Positions 1-9,467 of a DNA stretch of 46,537 nt are shown piece after piece. Within the stretch, counting starts at the first letter, position 1. The number at the start of each line of letters is the position of its first letter. The stretch lies in NCBI GenBank assembly GCA_026416115.1, contig JAOAFU010000166.1, forward strand, positions 1 to 46,537, given 5' to 3'. The notes under the pieces were generated by a model. That model had not been told where the DNA came from. It searched no databases and saw nothing but the letters and a program-made list of their open reading frames with translations. The stretch comes from Bacteroidales bacterium. GTDB lineage: Bacteria; Bacteroidota; Bacteroidia; Bacteroidales; DTGW01. The translations under genes were made by a program, and so were the position numbers.

Positions 1-132
1 TTACCTCTCGAAATCTTTGCATACACTAAGGACAAAGATTTGAACCGTTTCGAATCGATTCAGTCAGAAATTTTTGAGTATATAATAGCTACCGTACCCT
101 CTTTCGACCTTGCTATTTATCAGCGTGCCTGA
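1..132 (+). CDS. C-terminal fragment of a mechanosensitive ion channel (MscS family, YbdG-like), truncated by window start
   Basis: Frame 1 reads LPLEIFAYTKDKDLNRFESIQSEIFEYIIATVPSFDLAIYQRA*, resembling the C-terminus of YbdG-type miniconductance channels (LPLEIYAF...ENIQSDIFDHLLA). Not in the ORF track because it is open at the left edge. Confidence 0.7.
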   Translation, partial: LPLEIFAYTKDKDLNRFESIQSEIFEYIIATVPSFDLAIYQRA

Positions 133-1187
133 CACGAACGACATTCGAACCTTAGCAACACAGGCAGATGATCGCTGAAACCACCAAGGTACTTCATGCC
201 ATTGTAAGTACGCAAAGGTTTTTTAGTACCAAATTTCTCATCGTCAGTTAGTAAAAAAGGGGGGGCAAATATTTCGGCCCTACTTACCATACAATACTTT
301 TGTTTATTTTTATTTGAAACAAAAGACTGTGAAGTAATTATTTGATCAATAATAATCCATTGATTTTTAAATTTATATGTACCTATCCATTTCGAGTTCT
401 TTATCCACTCTGTACTCCAATTATACAAACGAAAAGGATCGGAATTTTGAGCGCTTCCTTCAGCCTTAAGATATTTGACGATACTCGTATTATGAGGCTC
501 GTCGTTAAAATCGCCCATAATGATAATTCGGGCTAAGATATTCTTCTTAAGAATTGAATCGACTTTCGAACGCAAAACTTTTGCAACAATAATTCTGTTT
601 TCTTCTTTATTTTCGCTGCTTGCATTAGATCGCCTCGATGGCCAGTGATTATAGAAAACATGAAGGGTATCGGATGAACAAAGTATTCCCTTTAAGTAAA
701 GGATATCGCGCGTTCTAAATCTGTCTTTAAGCTTCTCATCGTTACCCACCCTATAGTAAGTAAAGTAAAGCAGACGAAATCTTTCGGGCCAATACAATGC
801 ACCAATATCGATACCTCGAGGGTCGGGCGAATCGTGATGTATAATCTTATAGCCGAAACGTACAAGTCCTGTTTTGTTTACCAACTGGCTTAGTACAAAA
901 GCATTTTCAACTTCGGCCAACCCAATTACTGCAGGTGGTTCCTCGCCAGTGGCCAAAATAACTTTACTTATGTTTTCGAGCTTCTTTCGATACTTTTCCC
1001 AAGTCCAATTTCGTCGCGAATTAGGTAAATATTCATTGTCGCTAGTGTTAGGATCGTCTAAAGGATCGAATAGATTTTCGCAGTTATAAAACATCACCGT
1101 CTGAGCAACAGAAACATTTGAGCAAAAAATAAGGCTGCCCCATAACATCAATACAATTTCCGCTAACGAAAATCGTGCAGATTTCAT
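120..1187 (-). CDS. Endonuclease/exonuclease/phosphatase (EEP) family protein, secreted
   Basis: 355 aa; N-terminal signal-like segment; MFYNCENLFDPLDD, IIMGDFNDEP and GGFSDHLPV motifs typical of the EEP fold. Confidence 0.88.
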   Translation of the reverse strand: MKSARFSLAEIVLMLWGSLIFCSNVSVAQTVMFYNCENLFDPLDDPNTSDNEYLPNSRRNWTWEKYRKKLENISKVILATGEEPPAVIGLAEVENAFVLSQLVNKTGLVRFGYKIIHHDSPDPRGIDIGALYWPERFRLLYFTYYRVGNDEKLKDRFRTRDILYLKGILCSSDTLHVFYNHWPSRRSNASSENKEENRIIVAKVLRSKVDSILKKNILARIIIMGDFNDEPHNTSIVKYLKAEGSAQNSDPFRLYNWSTEWIKNSKWIGTYKFKNQWIIIDQIITSQSFVSNKNKQKYCMVSRAEIFAPPFLLTDDEKFGTKKPLRTYNGMKYLGGFSDHLPVLLRFECRSCQAR

Positions 1188-1192
1188 TTTTA

Positions 1193-2662
1193 TTATTGAT
1201 TTGGATAATACTCGTATGCACCCATATCGGGAGCATCGTCGTATATTCGACTTTTACCACTAAGATCGATGGGATACTCGGATGCTATTGAAAAACTACC
1301 CGATTCACGGGCGGGCGATGACTTATTCAGCCGAAAATCGTAGTAGTAATTTTCTAAATCAATTTTTTGAAATATACTAGCACTTTCTTTGTCGCTAATT
1401 TTGGATTTAACAAATCGGTTAGAACCCGAAGAAGAGATCAAATCATTTGTTCCTTTTATCAGACAATGATCAAAAATATATTCAAAAGCATGATTGTTTG
1501 AAGATACAAGTTTTATTGATGTTTCAATCTCGCCATATAAAATGCAGTTAGCAAATTCTGCTTTCTCGAGTTCACCATAAAATATTTTACGTGTATTTTC
1601 TTTTCCAGGCAAGGTATCGGCAACCAGATAATTTGAAAGATAGAGCGCATAGCCACTTTTAACGCCAAACGAAGGGTAAGCAGCAAAAGTGCAATGATAA
1701 AAGCTATAATTTCCGCCCATGGCAATCATCAAACTTGCCCATTCGCCCTGAGCAAACACACAATTCCAAGCTTTAATTTTAGCCCCAGTAGCAAATAAAG
1801 CAGAGGTATAGTGATTATAGACCCTACTGTTTGAAATTTCTAGCTCAGCTTTACCCGGTTGATTATAAATTCCTACGACCAGACCAAAGGTTGCATTGCG
1901 AATAATGGCATATTCAATACGATTGCCTCGACTCGAGTTAGCAAATCGAATTCCCTCCCATTGACCAGGTATTTTGTCGTAAGGAACAGGAGGTGCATAA
2001 TTAGACTTATCGAGCCTATCGCCTCTAAAAATAACTGGATTTTCATAAGTTCCATTCACCTGAAGCGTACCGTAAACACCCATCCATGCTTTGTTATGGA
2101 AATAAATTGTACAACCAGCTGCGATAGTTAACACTTGATTACTGTCGACGATTGCTGACCCGTAAATTAAATAAGGTTTATCGTTATACCAGGTTTGCGT
2201 TGTTAACACACTATCTCGGATAAGATGAACATCTTGTCCCCAGGCGAGAAGCTTAATACTTTTACTAGAATTGGTACCTGTCATCACCACTATCGAGTCT
2301 TCGATCAACAAAGGTGATAGCTGATTAGTTGGGTCGACTTTTACTTGAGCAAAACCAAAAATACTATCGCCCGGCTCAATTCTGACATTTTGTATGGTGT
2401 TGCCCGATATTCCATCGATATTAATCACAAAAGGAGAATTCGAATTACCAATATAAATTTGAGGTATAACTATTGCTTTCCTGTTAGGATTATATATTTT
2501 AAATCTTCGTGTAGCACTTCCAATAGATGTAAAAACAGTATCAAACATCACAGTATCGGTCGAAAACCGTACTTCGATATTTTCGCTCGTTAACAACTCT
2601 TCCTTCTGACAACCTTGTATAATTACAATAGTCAAGAGCAGTAAAATTGAGAATTTATTCAT
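1193..2662 (-). CDS. Right-handed parallel beta-helix-type lipoprotein (hypothetical, surface/exported)
   Basis: Start set at internal Met24 (MNKFSILLLLTIVIIQGCQKEE, lipobox before C) rather than the ORF-track Met; repetitive beta-helix-like segments; DLSGKSRIYDDAPDMGAYEY C-terminal motif common in such proteins. Confidence 0.72.
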   Translation of the reverse strand: MNKFSILLLLTIVIIQGCQKEELLTSENIEVRFSTDTVMFDTVFTSIGSATRRFKIYNPNRKAIVIPQIYIGNSNSPFVINIDGISGNTIQNVRIEPGDSIFGFAQVKVDPTNQLSPLLIEDSIVVMTGTNSSKSIKLLAWGQDVHLIRDSVLTTQTWYNDKPYLIYGSAIVDSNQVLTIAAGCTIYFHNKAWMGVYGTLQVNGTYENPVIFRGDRLDKSNYAPPVPYDKIPGQWEGIRFANSSRGNRIEYAIIRNATFGLVVGIYNQPGKAELEISNSRVYNHYTSALFATGAKIKAWNCVFAQGEWASLMIAMGGNYSFYHCTFAAYPSFGVKSGYALYLSNYLVADTLPGKENTRKIFYGELEKAEFANCILYGEIETSIKLVSSNNHAFEYIFDHCLIKGTNDLISSSGSNRFVKSKISDKESASIFQKIDLENYYYDFRLNKSSPARESGSFSIASEYPIDLSGKSRIYDDAPDMGAYEYYPNQ

Positions 2663-2750
2663 GCAAGAAAATTTGTATTTTGTTGCGAATATAAGATGAA
2701 TTGTGCGATTATTAACGACCAAATGGGTCATAAAATTGTATTTCCTTCAT

Positions 2751-2758
2751 TACCTTTG
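2751..2758 (+). promoter_or_regulatory. Candidate Bacteroidota -7 box (TAnnTTTG) for the substrate-binding protein gene
   Basis: TACCTTTG 16 bp before the ATG at 2774; supports choosing that start over 2696. Confidence 0.45.
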
Positions 2759-2773
2759 TGTAAATTAAATGAT

Positions 2774-4426
2774 ATGAGATTTAGCAATTTTTTTACAAAA
2801 TTTTTGATCTTAAGCTGTTTAGCTATAATAGGATGTAACCAGTCCAAAGAAGTACAACAACTTAAGATTCTTTATTACAATGAGTCGAAAGGAGTTGCCT
2901 CACTCGATCCGGCATATGCCCGAAATCAGTCAGTCATTTGGGTGGTCAATCAGCTTTATAATGGTCTTCTTCAACTGGATGACTCACTAAATATTCGTCC
3001 CTGCATTGCCTATCGATATAGTGTGTCGGAAGATGGAAAAGAATATACCTTTTGGTTGAGGCAAGATGTATATTTTCATCATAGTCCCATATTCCCCTCG
3101 GGAAAAGGCAGACAGGTAACAGCCCATGATTTTGTTTATTCATTTAGGCGTATTCTCGATCCCATGGTTGCATCGCCGGGTGCCTGGATTTTCGGAAAAA
3201 TAAATACTCAAAAAGCAGAAGGAGGTTTTGAAGCAGTAAACGACAGTGTTTTAAAAATATATTTACATTCCTCATTCCCTGCATTTGTAGGTATCCTCAC
3301 CATGCCCTATTGTTTTGTAGTACCCCACGAAGCAGTTGAGCATTTTGGAAAAGATTTCAGAAGTAACCCAATAGGTACCGGCCCTTTTTACCTAAAACGA
3401 TGGGTAGAAGGCGAAAAAATGGTTTTGCTTAAAAATACACAATACTTCGAAAAAGACCAGTACCACAATCCCTTACCTTACCTCGATGCAGTGGTTATCT
3501 CATTTGTAGTCGATAAGCAATCGGAGTTCATGGAATTCATGTCGGGTAAAATCGATTTTATATCGGGAGTAAATCCCTTTTTTAAAGACGAACTTCTTAC
3601 AGCCGACGGGGAACTTCAGGAAAAATACAAAAACAAACTCAATCTTTTAAAATCGCCATACCTTAATATTGAGTATCTCGGTATTCTGGTCGATCCTAAT
3701 AAGCCTAATACAAAAAATAGTCCCCTAATGGATAAGAAAGTTCGACAAGCTATCAACCTGGCAATCGATAGAGAAAAAATGGTAAAATTCTTGCGGAATA
3801 ACATTGGATACCCAGCCTATGCTGGATTCGTACCAAAGGGTATTCCATCATTCTGTGATACTTTCCCTAAAGGTTATCCCTATCGACCCGATTCGGCAAA
3901 AAAAATATTGTTGCAGGCAGGATATACCGAAAGCAAAGGCTTTCCAGTTATTACGCTAACCACTACATCAGACTATGCAGATATTTGCGAATACGTACAA
4001 CACGAATTATCGCAGATAAACATTCCTGTTGAGATTGAAGTAACCAATGGACTTAGTTATAGAGAAATGCTTGCCAATGCCCGCATGATGATGTTCCGAG
4101 CTTCATGGATAGCCGATTATCCCGATGCCGAAAGTTTTCTGGCATTATTTTACAGTCAAAATTTCTCGCCACTTGGTCCTAATTACACCCATTTTAGAAA
4201 TACTCAGTTTGATCAATTTTATATGCAAGCATTAGCTGAGAAAAACGATCAACAACGTCATGAGCTATACCGTCAAATGGATCAGATTATTATCGACGAA
4301 GCTCCTGTTGTCCCCTTATTTTACGATGTAGCTGTTCGTTTTACTCATAAACGAATCAAAAATATGAGACTAAATCCTCTCAATTTACTTGTATTAAAAA
4401 ATGTCGATATCGATATCCATAAATGA
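2774..4426 (+). CDS. ABC transporter substrate-binding protein (peptide/oligopeptide, SBP_bac_5 family), lipoprotein
   Basis: Start at MRFSNFFTKFLILSCLAIIGCNQ (lipobox); SBP_bac_5-like sequence (VTAHDFVYSFRRILDP, NPIGTGPFYLKRW, VRQAINLAIDREKMV). Confidence 0.88.
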   Translation: MRFSNFFTKFLILSCLAIIGCNQSKEVQQLKILYYNESKGVASLDPAYARNQSVIWVVNQLYNGLLQLDDSLNIRPCIAYRYSVSEDGKEYTFWLRQDVYFHHSPIFPSGKGRQVTAHDFVYSFRRILDPMVASPGAWIFGKINTQKAEGGFEAVNDSVLKIYLHSSFPAFVGILTMPYCFVVPHEAVEHFGKDFRSNPIGTGPFYLKRWVEGEKMVLLKNTQYFEKDQYHNPLPYLDAVVISFVVDKQSEFMEFMSGKIDFISGVNPFFKDELLTADGELQEKYKNKLNLLKSPYLNIEYLGILVDPNKPNTKNSPLMDKKVRQAINLAIDREKMVKFLRNNIGYPAYAGFVPKGIPSFCDTFPKGYPYRPDSAKKILLQAGYTESKGFPVITLTTTSDYADICEYVQHELSQINIPVEIEVTNGLSYREMLANARMMMFRASWIADYPDAESFLALFYSQNFSPLGPNYTHFRNTQFDQFYMQALAEKNDQQRHELYRQMDQIIIDEAPVVPLFYDVAVRFTHKRIKNMRLNPLNLLVLKNVDIDIHK

Positions 4427-4537
4427 AAAAATAAATTGAGGATCAGTAAAATATAATATTAAAACAACGATTTAAACTTACGAAGGATCAATGAACACTA
4501 TCAACCATTTTTCTTCAGGGTAATTTAAAACAATCAT

Positions 4538-4545
4538 TAAATTTG
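4538..4545 (+). promoter_or_regulatory. Candidate -7 box (TAnnTTTG) upstream of guaA
   Basis: TAAATTTG 30 bp before the GTG start at 4575. Confidence 0.4.
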
Positions 4546-4574
4546 CGCAGGAATATTTTGAAATAGAAGCAACA

Positions 4575-6104
4575 GTGACAGAAAAAATTATTATTCTCGA
4601 TTTTGGTTCACAATACACTCAGCTAATCGCACGCAGGGTTCGCGAATTAAATGTTTATTGTGAAATACATCCTTTCCATCGGATACCTCAGTGGGACGAG
4701 TATACAAAAGGATATATTCTATCGGGCAGTCCTTACTCGGTTCGGGATCAAGGAGCACCAACAATAGATGTTCTACAGCTAACTTCACGCTGTCCTGTAC
4801 TAGGGATATGTTATGGAGCACAACTAATGGCTCATTTAGCAGGTGGAACTGTCGAAGCCTCATCGAGCAGGGAATATGGACGTGCCAATCTTTCATATGT
4901 TAAATCGGACAATCCACTGCTGCAAGACATTTCTCAGCATACACAGGTTTGGATGTCTCATGGAGATAGTATTCAATTAATTCCCGACAATTTCGAAGTT
5001 ATAGCAAGTACCTCAAGCGTAAGAGTTGGGGCCTATCAAATCAAAAATTCAAACACATATGGTATACAATTTCATCCCGAGGTATATCATACTACCGAGG
5101 GTGCAAAACTTCTATATAATTTCGTAGTAAACATATGTGGCTGCAAACAAGACTGGACACCTGCTTCGTTTATCGAAACAACCATCCACGAGCTACAACA
5201 ACAGCTCAATGGTGAAAATGTGGTGCTGGGGCTTTCGGGAGGAGTCGACTCTTCCGTAGCTGCAGTACTTTTACATAAGGCTATAGGCAAGCATCTTACC
5301 TGTATTTTTGTAGATAACGGACTTTTACGCAAGGACGAATTTGCTAAAGTGCTCGATTCGTACCGACACATGGGATTAAATGTTGTGGGTGTCGATGCCA
5401 AAAATATTTTTCTCGATGCACTGAAAGGCGTTACCGACCCCGAGCAAAAAAGAAAAATAATTGGTCGGTGCTTTATTGAAGTTTTTGAAGCTGAAGCTCG
5501 CAAAATACAGGATGTGCGTTGGTTAGCGCAGGGAACCATATACCCCGATGTTATAGAATCGGTTTCGGTAAATGGACCTTCGGCCACAATCAAATCGCAC
5601 CATAATGTAGGTGGACTACCAGAAAAAATGCACTTAAAAGTTGTCGAACCACTAAGATTGCTGTTTAAAGATGAAGTCCGCAGAGTTGGGAGTGCGCTTG
5701 GCTTACCCGAACATTTGCTTCAACGACATCCCTTCCCCGGACCAGGACTTGCCATACGCATCATAGGCGATATCACCCCTGAAAAAGTACAATTGTTGCA
5801 AGAAGTTGATCATATTTTTATAGAATCGTTACGAGCCGAAAACCTGTATAACGAGGTTTGGCAAGCAGCAGCCATTTTGTTGCCGGTCCAATCGGTTGGC
5901 GTAATGGGCGATGAACGAACTTACGAAAGCGTAGTGGTTTTAAGGGCTGTCAACTCGACCGATGGAATGACTGCCGACTGGGCTCGTCTTCCCTACGATT
6001 TTCTCGCCAAAGTATCAAACGATATCATTAATAAAGTCAAAGGAGTAAATCGTGTAGTTTACGACATAAGCTCCAAACCTCCCGCTACTATTGAATGGGA
6101 ATAA
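4575..6104 (+). CDS. guaA: Glutamine-hydrolyzing GMP synthase
   Basis: 509 aa; [27 protein letters not shown] (GATase Cys), [16 protein letters not shown]-loop, C-terminal PPATIEWE. Starts with GTG. Confidence 0.98.
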   Translation: MTEKIIILDFGSQYTQLIARRVRELNVYCEIHPFHRIPQWDEYTKGYILSGSPYSVRDQGAPTIDVLQLTSRCPVLGICYGAQLMAHLAGGTVEASSSREYGRANLSYVKSDNPLLQDISQHTQVWMSHGDSIQLIPDNFEVIASTSSVRVGAYQIKNSNTYGIQFHPEVYHTTEGAKLLYNFVVNICGCKQDWTPASFIETTIHELQQQLNGENVVLGLSGGVDSSVAAVLLHKAIGKHLTCIFVDNGLLRKDEFAKVLDSYRHMGLNVVGVDAKNIFLDALKGVTDPEQKRKIIGRCFIEVFEAEARKIQDVRWLAQGTIYPDVIESVSVNGPSATIKSHHNVGGLPEKMHLKVVEPLRLLFKDEVRRVGSALGLPEHLLQRHPFPGPGLAIRIIGDITPEKVQLLQEVDHIFIESLRAENLYNEVWQAAAILLPVQSVGVMGDERTYESVVVLRAVNSTDGMTADWARLPYDFLAKVSNDIINKVKGVNRVVYDISSKPPATIEWE

Positions 6105-6282
6105 TAGCTTGAACGAACACGATGATTAAAAAAATATTGTTGTTGAGTAAAAAAAAATTATAACTTTAAGGGCAGATGTTATGTGAATGAATTTGTGAGA
6201 GTTTTTAAAGGAATTAGGATGTAAGCTTGAATGAATCCATTGTTAAATCAACCAAAATGCAAACAAATGTAAATATAAACTC

Positions 6283-6675
6283 ATGGAGTTATTGAGGATT
6301 GAATCGACCAAATTTACCCCTGGTATAGTACTGGATCCCCATACTCACGTTTTGGAGTTTTACGGTTTCTCTTTACCCGAAAATGCCATTGAGTTTTATC
6401 AGCCAGTTATCAAATGGCTTACCGCATATAAAAATGAAATACTAAATAAAAACAAATATCCAGAAATAAATGTCATTTTTAAATTTTCCTATTATAACTC
6501 ATCATCGTTAAGAAAGCTTATAGAAATTTTTTCCCTTTTCAGCGAAATGTACCAAAAGGGAGTTCCTGTAACTATTTCGTGGCAGTACGATAGTGAAGAC
6601 CCCTCAATGGCCGAGAGTGGAAAGGAAATTGGCGATATAACCAAAATACCCGTTACTCTCATTGCTTACAATTAA
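6283..6675 (+). CDS. SiaC family regulatory phosphoprotein (DUF1987), paralogue 1
   Basis: 130 aa; VLEFYGFSLPENAIEFYQPVIKWL matches the SiaC N-terminal signature; alignable with the ORF at 14193..14573. Confidence 0.85.
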   Translation: MELLRIESTKFTPGIVLDPHTHVLEFYGFSLPENAIEFYQPVIKWLTAYKNEILNKNKYPEINVIFKFSYYNSSSLRKLIEIFSLFSEMYQKGVPVTISWQYDSEDPSMAESGKEIGDITKIPVTLIAYN

Positions 6676-6699
6676 TGTATTTATTAAAATTCCAGAATC

Positions 6700-8301
6700 A
6701 TGAACAATATTTTCAGAAAAATAATAGCCGTTTCGACGGCAGTGATGTTTTTTGTACCATTCGTATCGGCTCAGTTTTTTAACGAAAATTCCCTAAAACT
6801 TTTAAGAACACTCGATTATATATACAACAGGTATGTCGATACCGTAAATCAAAAACAACTGGTCGATGCTGCAATAGAGGGTATGCTCTCCGAACTTGAC
6901 CCACATTCTTCGTACCTGAATGTTGAGCAAGCCAAGGAAATGGACGAGTCGATGCAAGGTAATTTCGAAGGTATAGGTGTAAGTTTCAATATTTTAAACG
7001 ACACTATTTTCATTATCAATGTTATTTCTGGAGGTCCGTCTCAAAAAGTTGGAGTCCAGGCTGGTGATAAAATCATCCGGATTGATGGTAATGTTGTTGC
7101 AGGTCAAAAAATTACCAACAAAGAAGTGATGAAAAAACTCAGAGGGCCGAAAGGGACAAAGGTTACCATAACTGTACTTCGCAGGGGGGTTGACGAATTG
7201 CTCGACTTCACTATCGTACGCGATAAAATCCCACTTAACAGCGTAGATGCTGCCTACATGATTAATAGCGAAACAGGTTACATAAAGCTTGATCGATTTT
7301 CGCAAACCACAAGTACTGAATTTGCTAAAGCAATCAAAAAACTGCTCGATCAAAAAGCTAAGAATTTAATAGTCGATCTTACCGACAACGGAGGTGGAGT
7401 CCTTAACGAAGCAATTATGCTGGCCGATCATTTCCTTGAAAAAGATCGACTGGTGGTATACACTAAAGGTGCCCATGTTCCTCGTCAGGAATTTAGGGCT
7501 ACAAATGCAGGTTTATTCGAAAAAGGTAAACTTGTGGTACTTATCAACGAAAACTCGGCATCGGCAAGCGAAATTTTTGCCGGAGCCATCCAAGATTGGG
7601 ATCGAGGAATAATTGTTGGTCGACGTTCTTTTGGTAAAGGCTTAGTTCAGAATTTATTAGACTTAGGCGATGGAACCCGTCTTCGTCTTACAATTGCTCA
7701 TTATTATACCCCGACAGGACGCGATATTCAGAAGCCTTATAAAAAAGGACAGAACGAAGAGTACGAAAAGGATATATTATACCGGTTAAAAAGTGGTGAA
7801 CTAACCTCAAAAGATAGTGTTCATTTCAGCGATTCGCTAAAATTTTATACCCTTATAAACAAACGAGTAGTATACGGTGGTGGCGGTATCATGCCCGATA
7901 TTTTTGTCCCCATCGACACCACTAAAGCCACCAAGCTCTACCGCGACGCTTTTCGTACAGGGGCATTTAATCGATTTGTACTCAATTATGTGGATGTCAA
8001 TCGTAAAAACTTAATGGCCCAATATCCCACTTTTGCGCTTTACAAACAAAATTTCAACGCACAATCGGTTTATCCCCAATTAATCGATTTTCTAAAAAAA
8101 GAAAAAATCGAAATTCAGGATTCGGATGTTGAAAGTTCTAAAGCAACCTTAAGCCGATTGCTTAAAGCGTTTATAGCTCGAGATATTTGGGAATCAAACG
8201 AATTTTATGAGATATACAATGAAGACGAACCCATCGTCCAGGAAGCTCTTAAAATATTGAAAGATTACGACACTATCTTAAAAGGTTCGTCGACCCGATG
8301 A
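6700..8301 (+). CDS. S41 family C-terminal processing peptidase with PDZ domain
   Basis: PDZ segment (GGPSQKVGVQAGDKIIRIDG), catalytic NENSASASEIFAGAIQD and GRRSFGKGLVQ. Confidence 0.95.
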   Translation: MNNIFRKIIAVSTAVMFFVPFVSAQFFNENSLKLLRTLDYIYNRYVDTVNQKQLVDAAIEGMLSELDPHSSYLNVEQAKEMDESMQGNFEGIGVSFNILNDTIFIINVISGGPSQKVGVQAGDKIIRIDGNVVAGQKITNKEVMKKLRGPKGTKVTITVLRRGVDELLDFTIVRDKIPLNSVDAAYMINSETGYIKLDRFSQTTSTEFAKAIKKLLDQKAKNLIVDLTDNGGGVLNEAIMLADHFLEKDRLVVYTKGAHVPRQEFRATNAGLFEKGKLVVLINENSASASEIFAGAIQDWDRGIIVGRRSFGKGLVQNLLDLGDGTRLRLTIAHYYTPTGRDIQKPYKKGQNEEYEKDILYRLKSGELTSKDSVHFSDSLKFYTLINKRVVYGGGGIMPDIFVPIDTTKATKLYRDAFRTGAFNRFVLNYVDVNRKNLMAQYPTFALYKQNFNAQSVYPQLIDFLKKEKIEIQDSDVESSKATLSRLLKAFIARDIWESNEFYEIYNEDEPIVQEALKILKDYDTILKGSSTR

Positions 8302-8906
8302 ATGGTTTCTCCGATTGGCTTTTAAATAATTGGATAGAGCTCTTCGGCAGCATTAGTGGATTAATCTATATCTACTTCTCACTACGACGAAGCATATGGC
8401 TTTGGCCAGTAGGACTGATCACCTCTGCTGCTTTTGTTGTAGTCTTTTATGAAGCGCGACTTTTTGCCGATATGGCATTGCAGCTATACTATTGCTTTGC
8501 TAGTATTTACGGATGGATTTTCTGGCTATTTGGTAAAAAACGTCATTACAAATCTGTCGAAAATAAAGAGTTACCTATCAGTCGTTTAACCTTTTTTCAA
8601 TGGCTTATCTCAGCAGCTTTAGTAGTTATCCTAACGCTAATCTATCTACCCTTAGGAAATGCTTTTCATGCTTCATTTCCGATTGTTGATGGTTTAGTAA
8701 CTGCAGCAAGCATAGTAGCTACATGGATGCTGGCACGAAAGATACTGGATCAATGGCTAATTTGGATTGGAGTCGATGCGCTATCAGCAATAATGTTAAT
8801 AGCTAAAGAAAAATATCTTGCTGCAGGATTAATGATTATATACACTATTTTGGCAGTTTTAGGTTATTTGAAATGGCTAAAAGACTTTCGAAAGCAGAAT
8901 GGCTAA
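8298..8906 (+). CDS. pnuC: Nicotinamide riboside/mononucleotide transporter PnuC
   Basis: 202 aa multi-pass membrane protein; GLIYIYFSLRRSIWLWPVGLI, YYCFASIYGWIFW; ATGA overlap with the upstream peptidase; followed by a NadR-like kinase. Confidence 0.92.
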   Translation: MNGFSDWLLNNWIELFGSISGLIYIYFSLRRSIWLWPVGLITSAAFVVVFYEARLFADMALQLYYCFASIYGWIFWLFGKKRHYKSVENKELPISRLTFFQWLISAALVVILTLIYLPLGNAFHASFPIVDGLVTAASIVATWMLARKILDQWLIWIGVDALSAIMLIAKEKYLAAGLMIIYTILAVLGYLKWLKDFRKQNG

Positions 8907-9420
8907 AAAAATAGCAATATTGGGCCCCGAATGTACGGGAAAAACTACACTTGCAAACCAGCTAGCCGAGTATTTTAATGGAATATGGGTACCCGAGTAT
9001 GCAAGAACCTATGTTGCTAATCTAAATGCCCGATACACCTTCGCCGACGTCGAACACATTGCCAAAACTCAGATTGAGCAAATTTCATCGGCAAACAATC
9101 TACAAAATTTTGTTTTTTTCGATACCGAACTTATTTTAACTAAAGTATGGTTTGAAGTTGTTTTTAAAAAAGAGCCGCCTTGGCTCGATGAAGCAATTCA
9201 ACATAATAGCTTTGATCTTTATCTTCTTACCGATACTTCTATTCCCTGGCAACCCGATCCGGTAAGAGAGAATGGCGGACAAATGCGAGAATTTCTTTTT
9301 CAAAAATACGAATACTACCTTCGTTACTATAAATTCCCTTATGAAATTGTCAATGGTATCGGAGAACAAAGGCTTCACAATGCTATTCAAATTATCAAAC
9401 GGTATTTCCGTCTCACATAA
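8899..9420 (+). CDS. AAA-family ATPase, NadR-like ribosylnicotinamide kinase
   Basis: P-loop IAILGPECTGKTTLANQLA, WVPEYARTYV; linked to and overlapping pnuC. Confidence 0.88.
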   Translation: MAKKIAILGPECTGKTTLANQLAEYFNGIWVPEYARTYVANLNARYTFADVEHIAKTQIEQISSANNLQNFVFFDTELILTKVWFEVVFKKEPPWLDEAIQHNSFDLYLLTDTSIPWQPDPVRENGGQMREFLFQKYEYYLRYYKFPYEIVNGIGEQRLHNAIQIIKRYFRLT

Positions 9421-9427
9421 TTTTCCT

Positions 9428-9435
9428 TACCTTTG
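9428..9435 (+). promoter_or_regulatory. Candidate -7 box (TAnnTTTG)
   Basis: TACCTTTG about 32 bp upstream of the methyltransferase start. Confidence 0.4.
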
Positions 9436-9467
9436 CAGGCTTTTTTACTACAAAAAACTTTTATTCA

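Noticed and set aside
5087-5593. 168-aa minus-strand ORF opposite guaA
   Set aside because: Fully antisense to a highly conserved gene; Ser/Pro/Thr-rich shadow translation with no recognisable domain.
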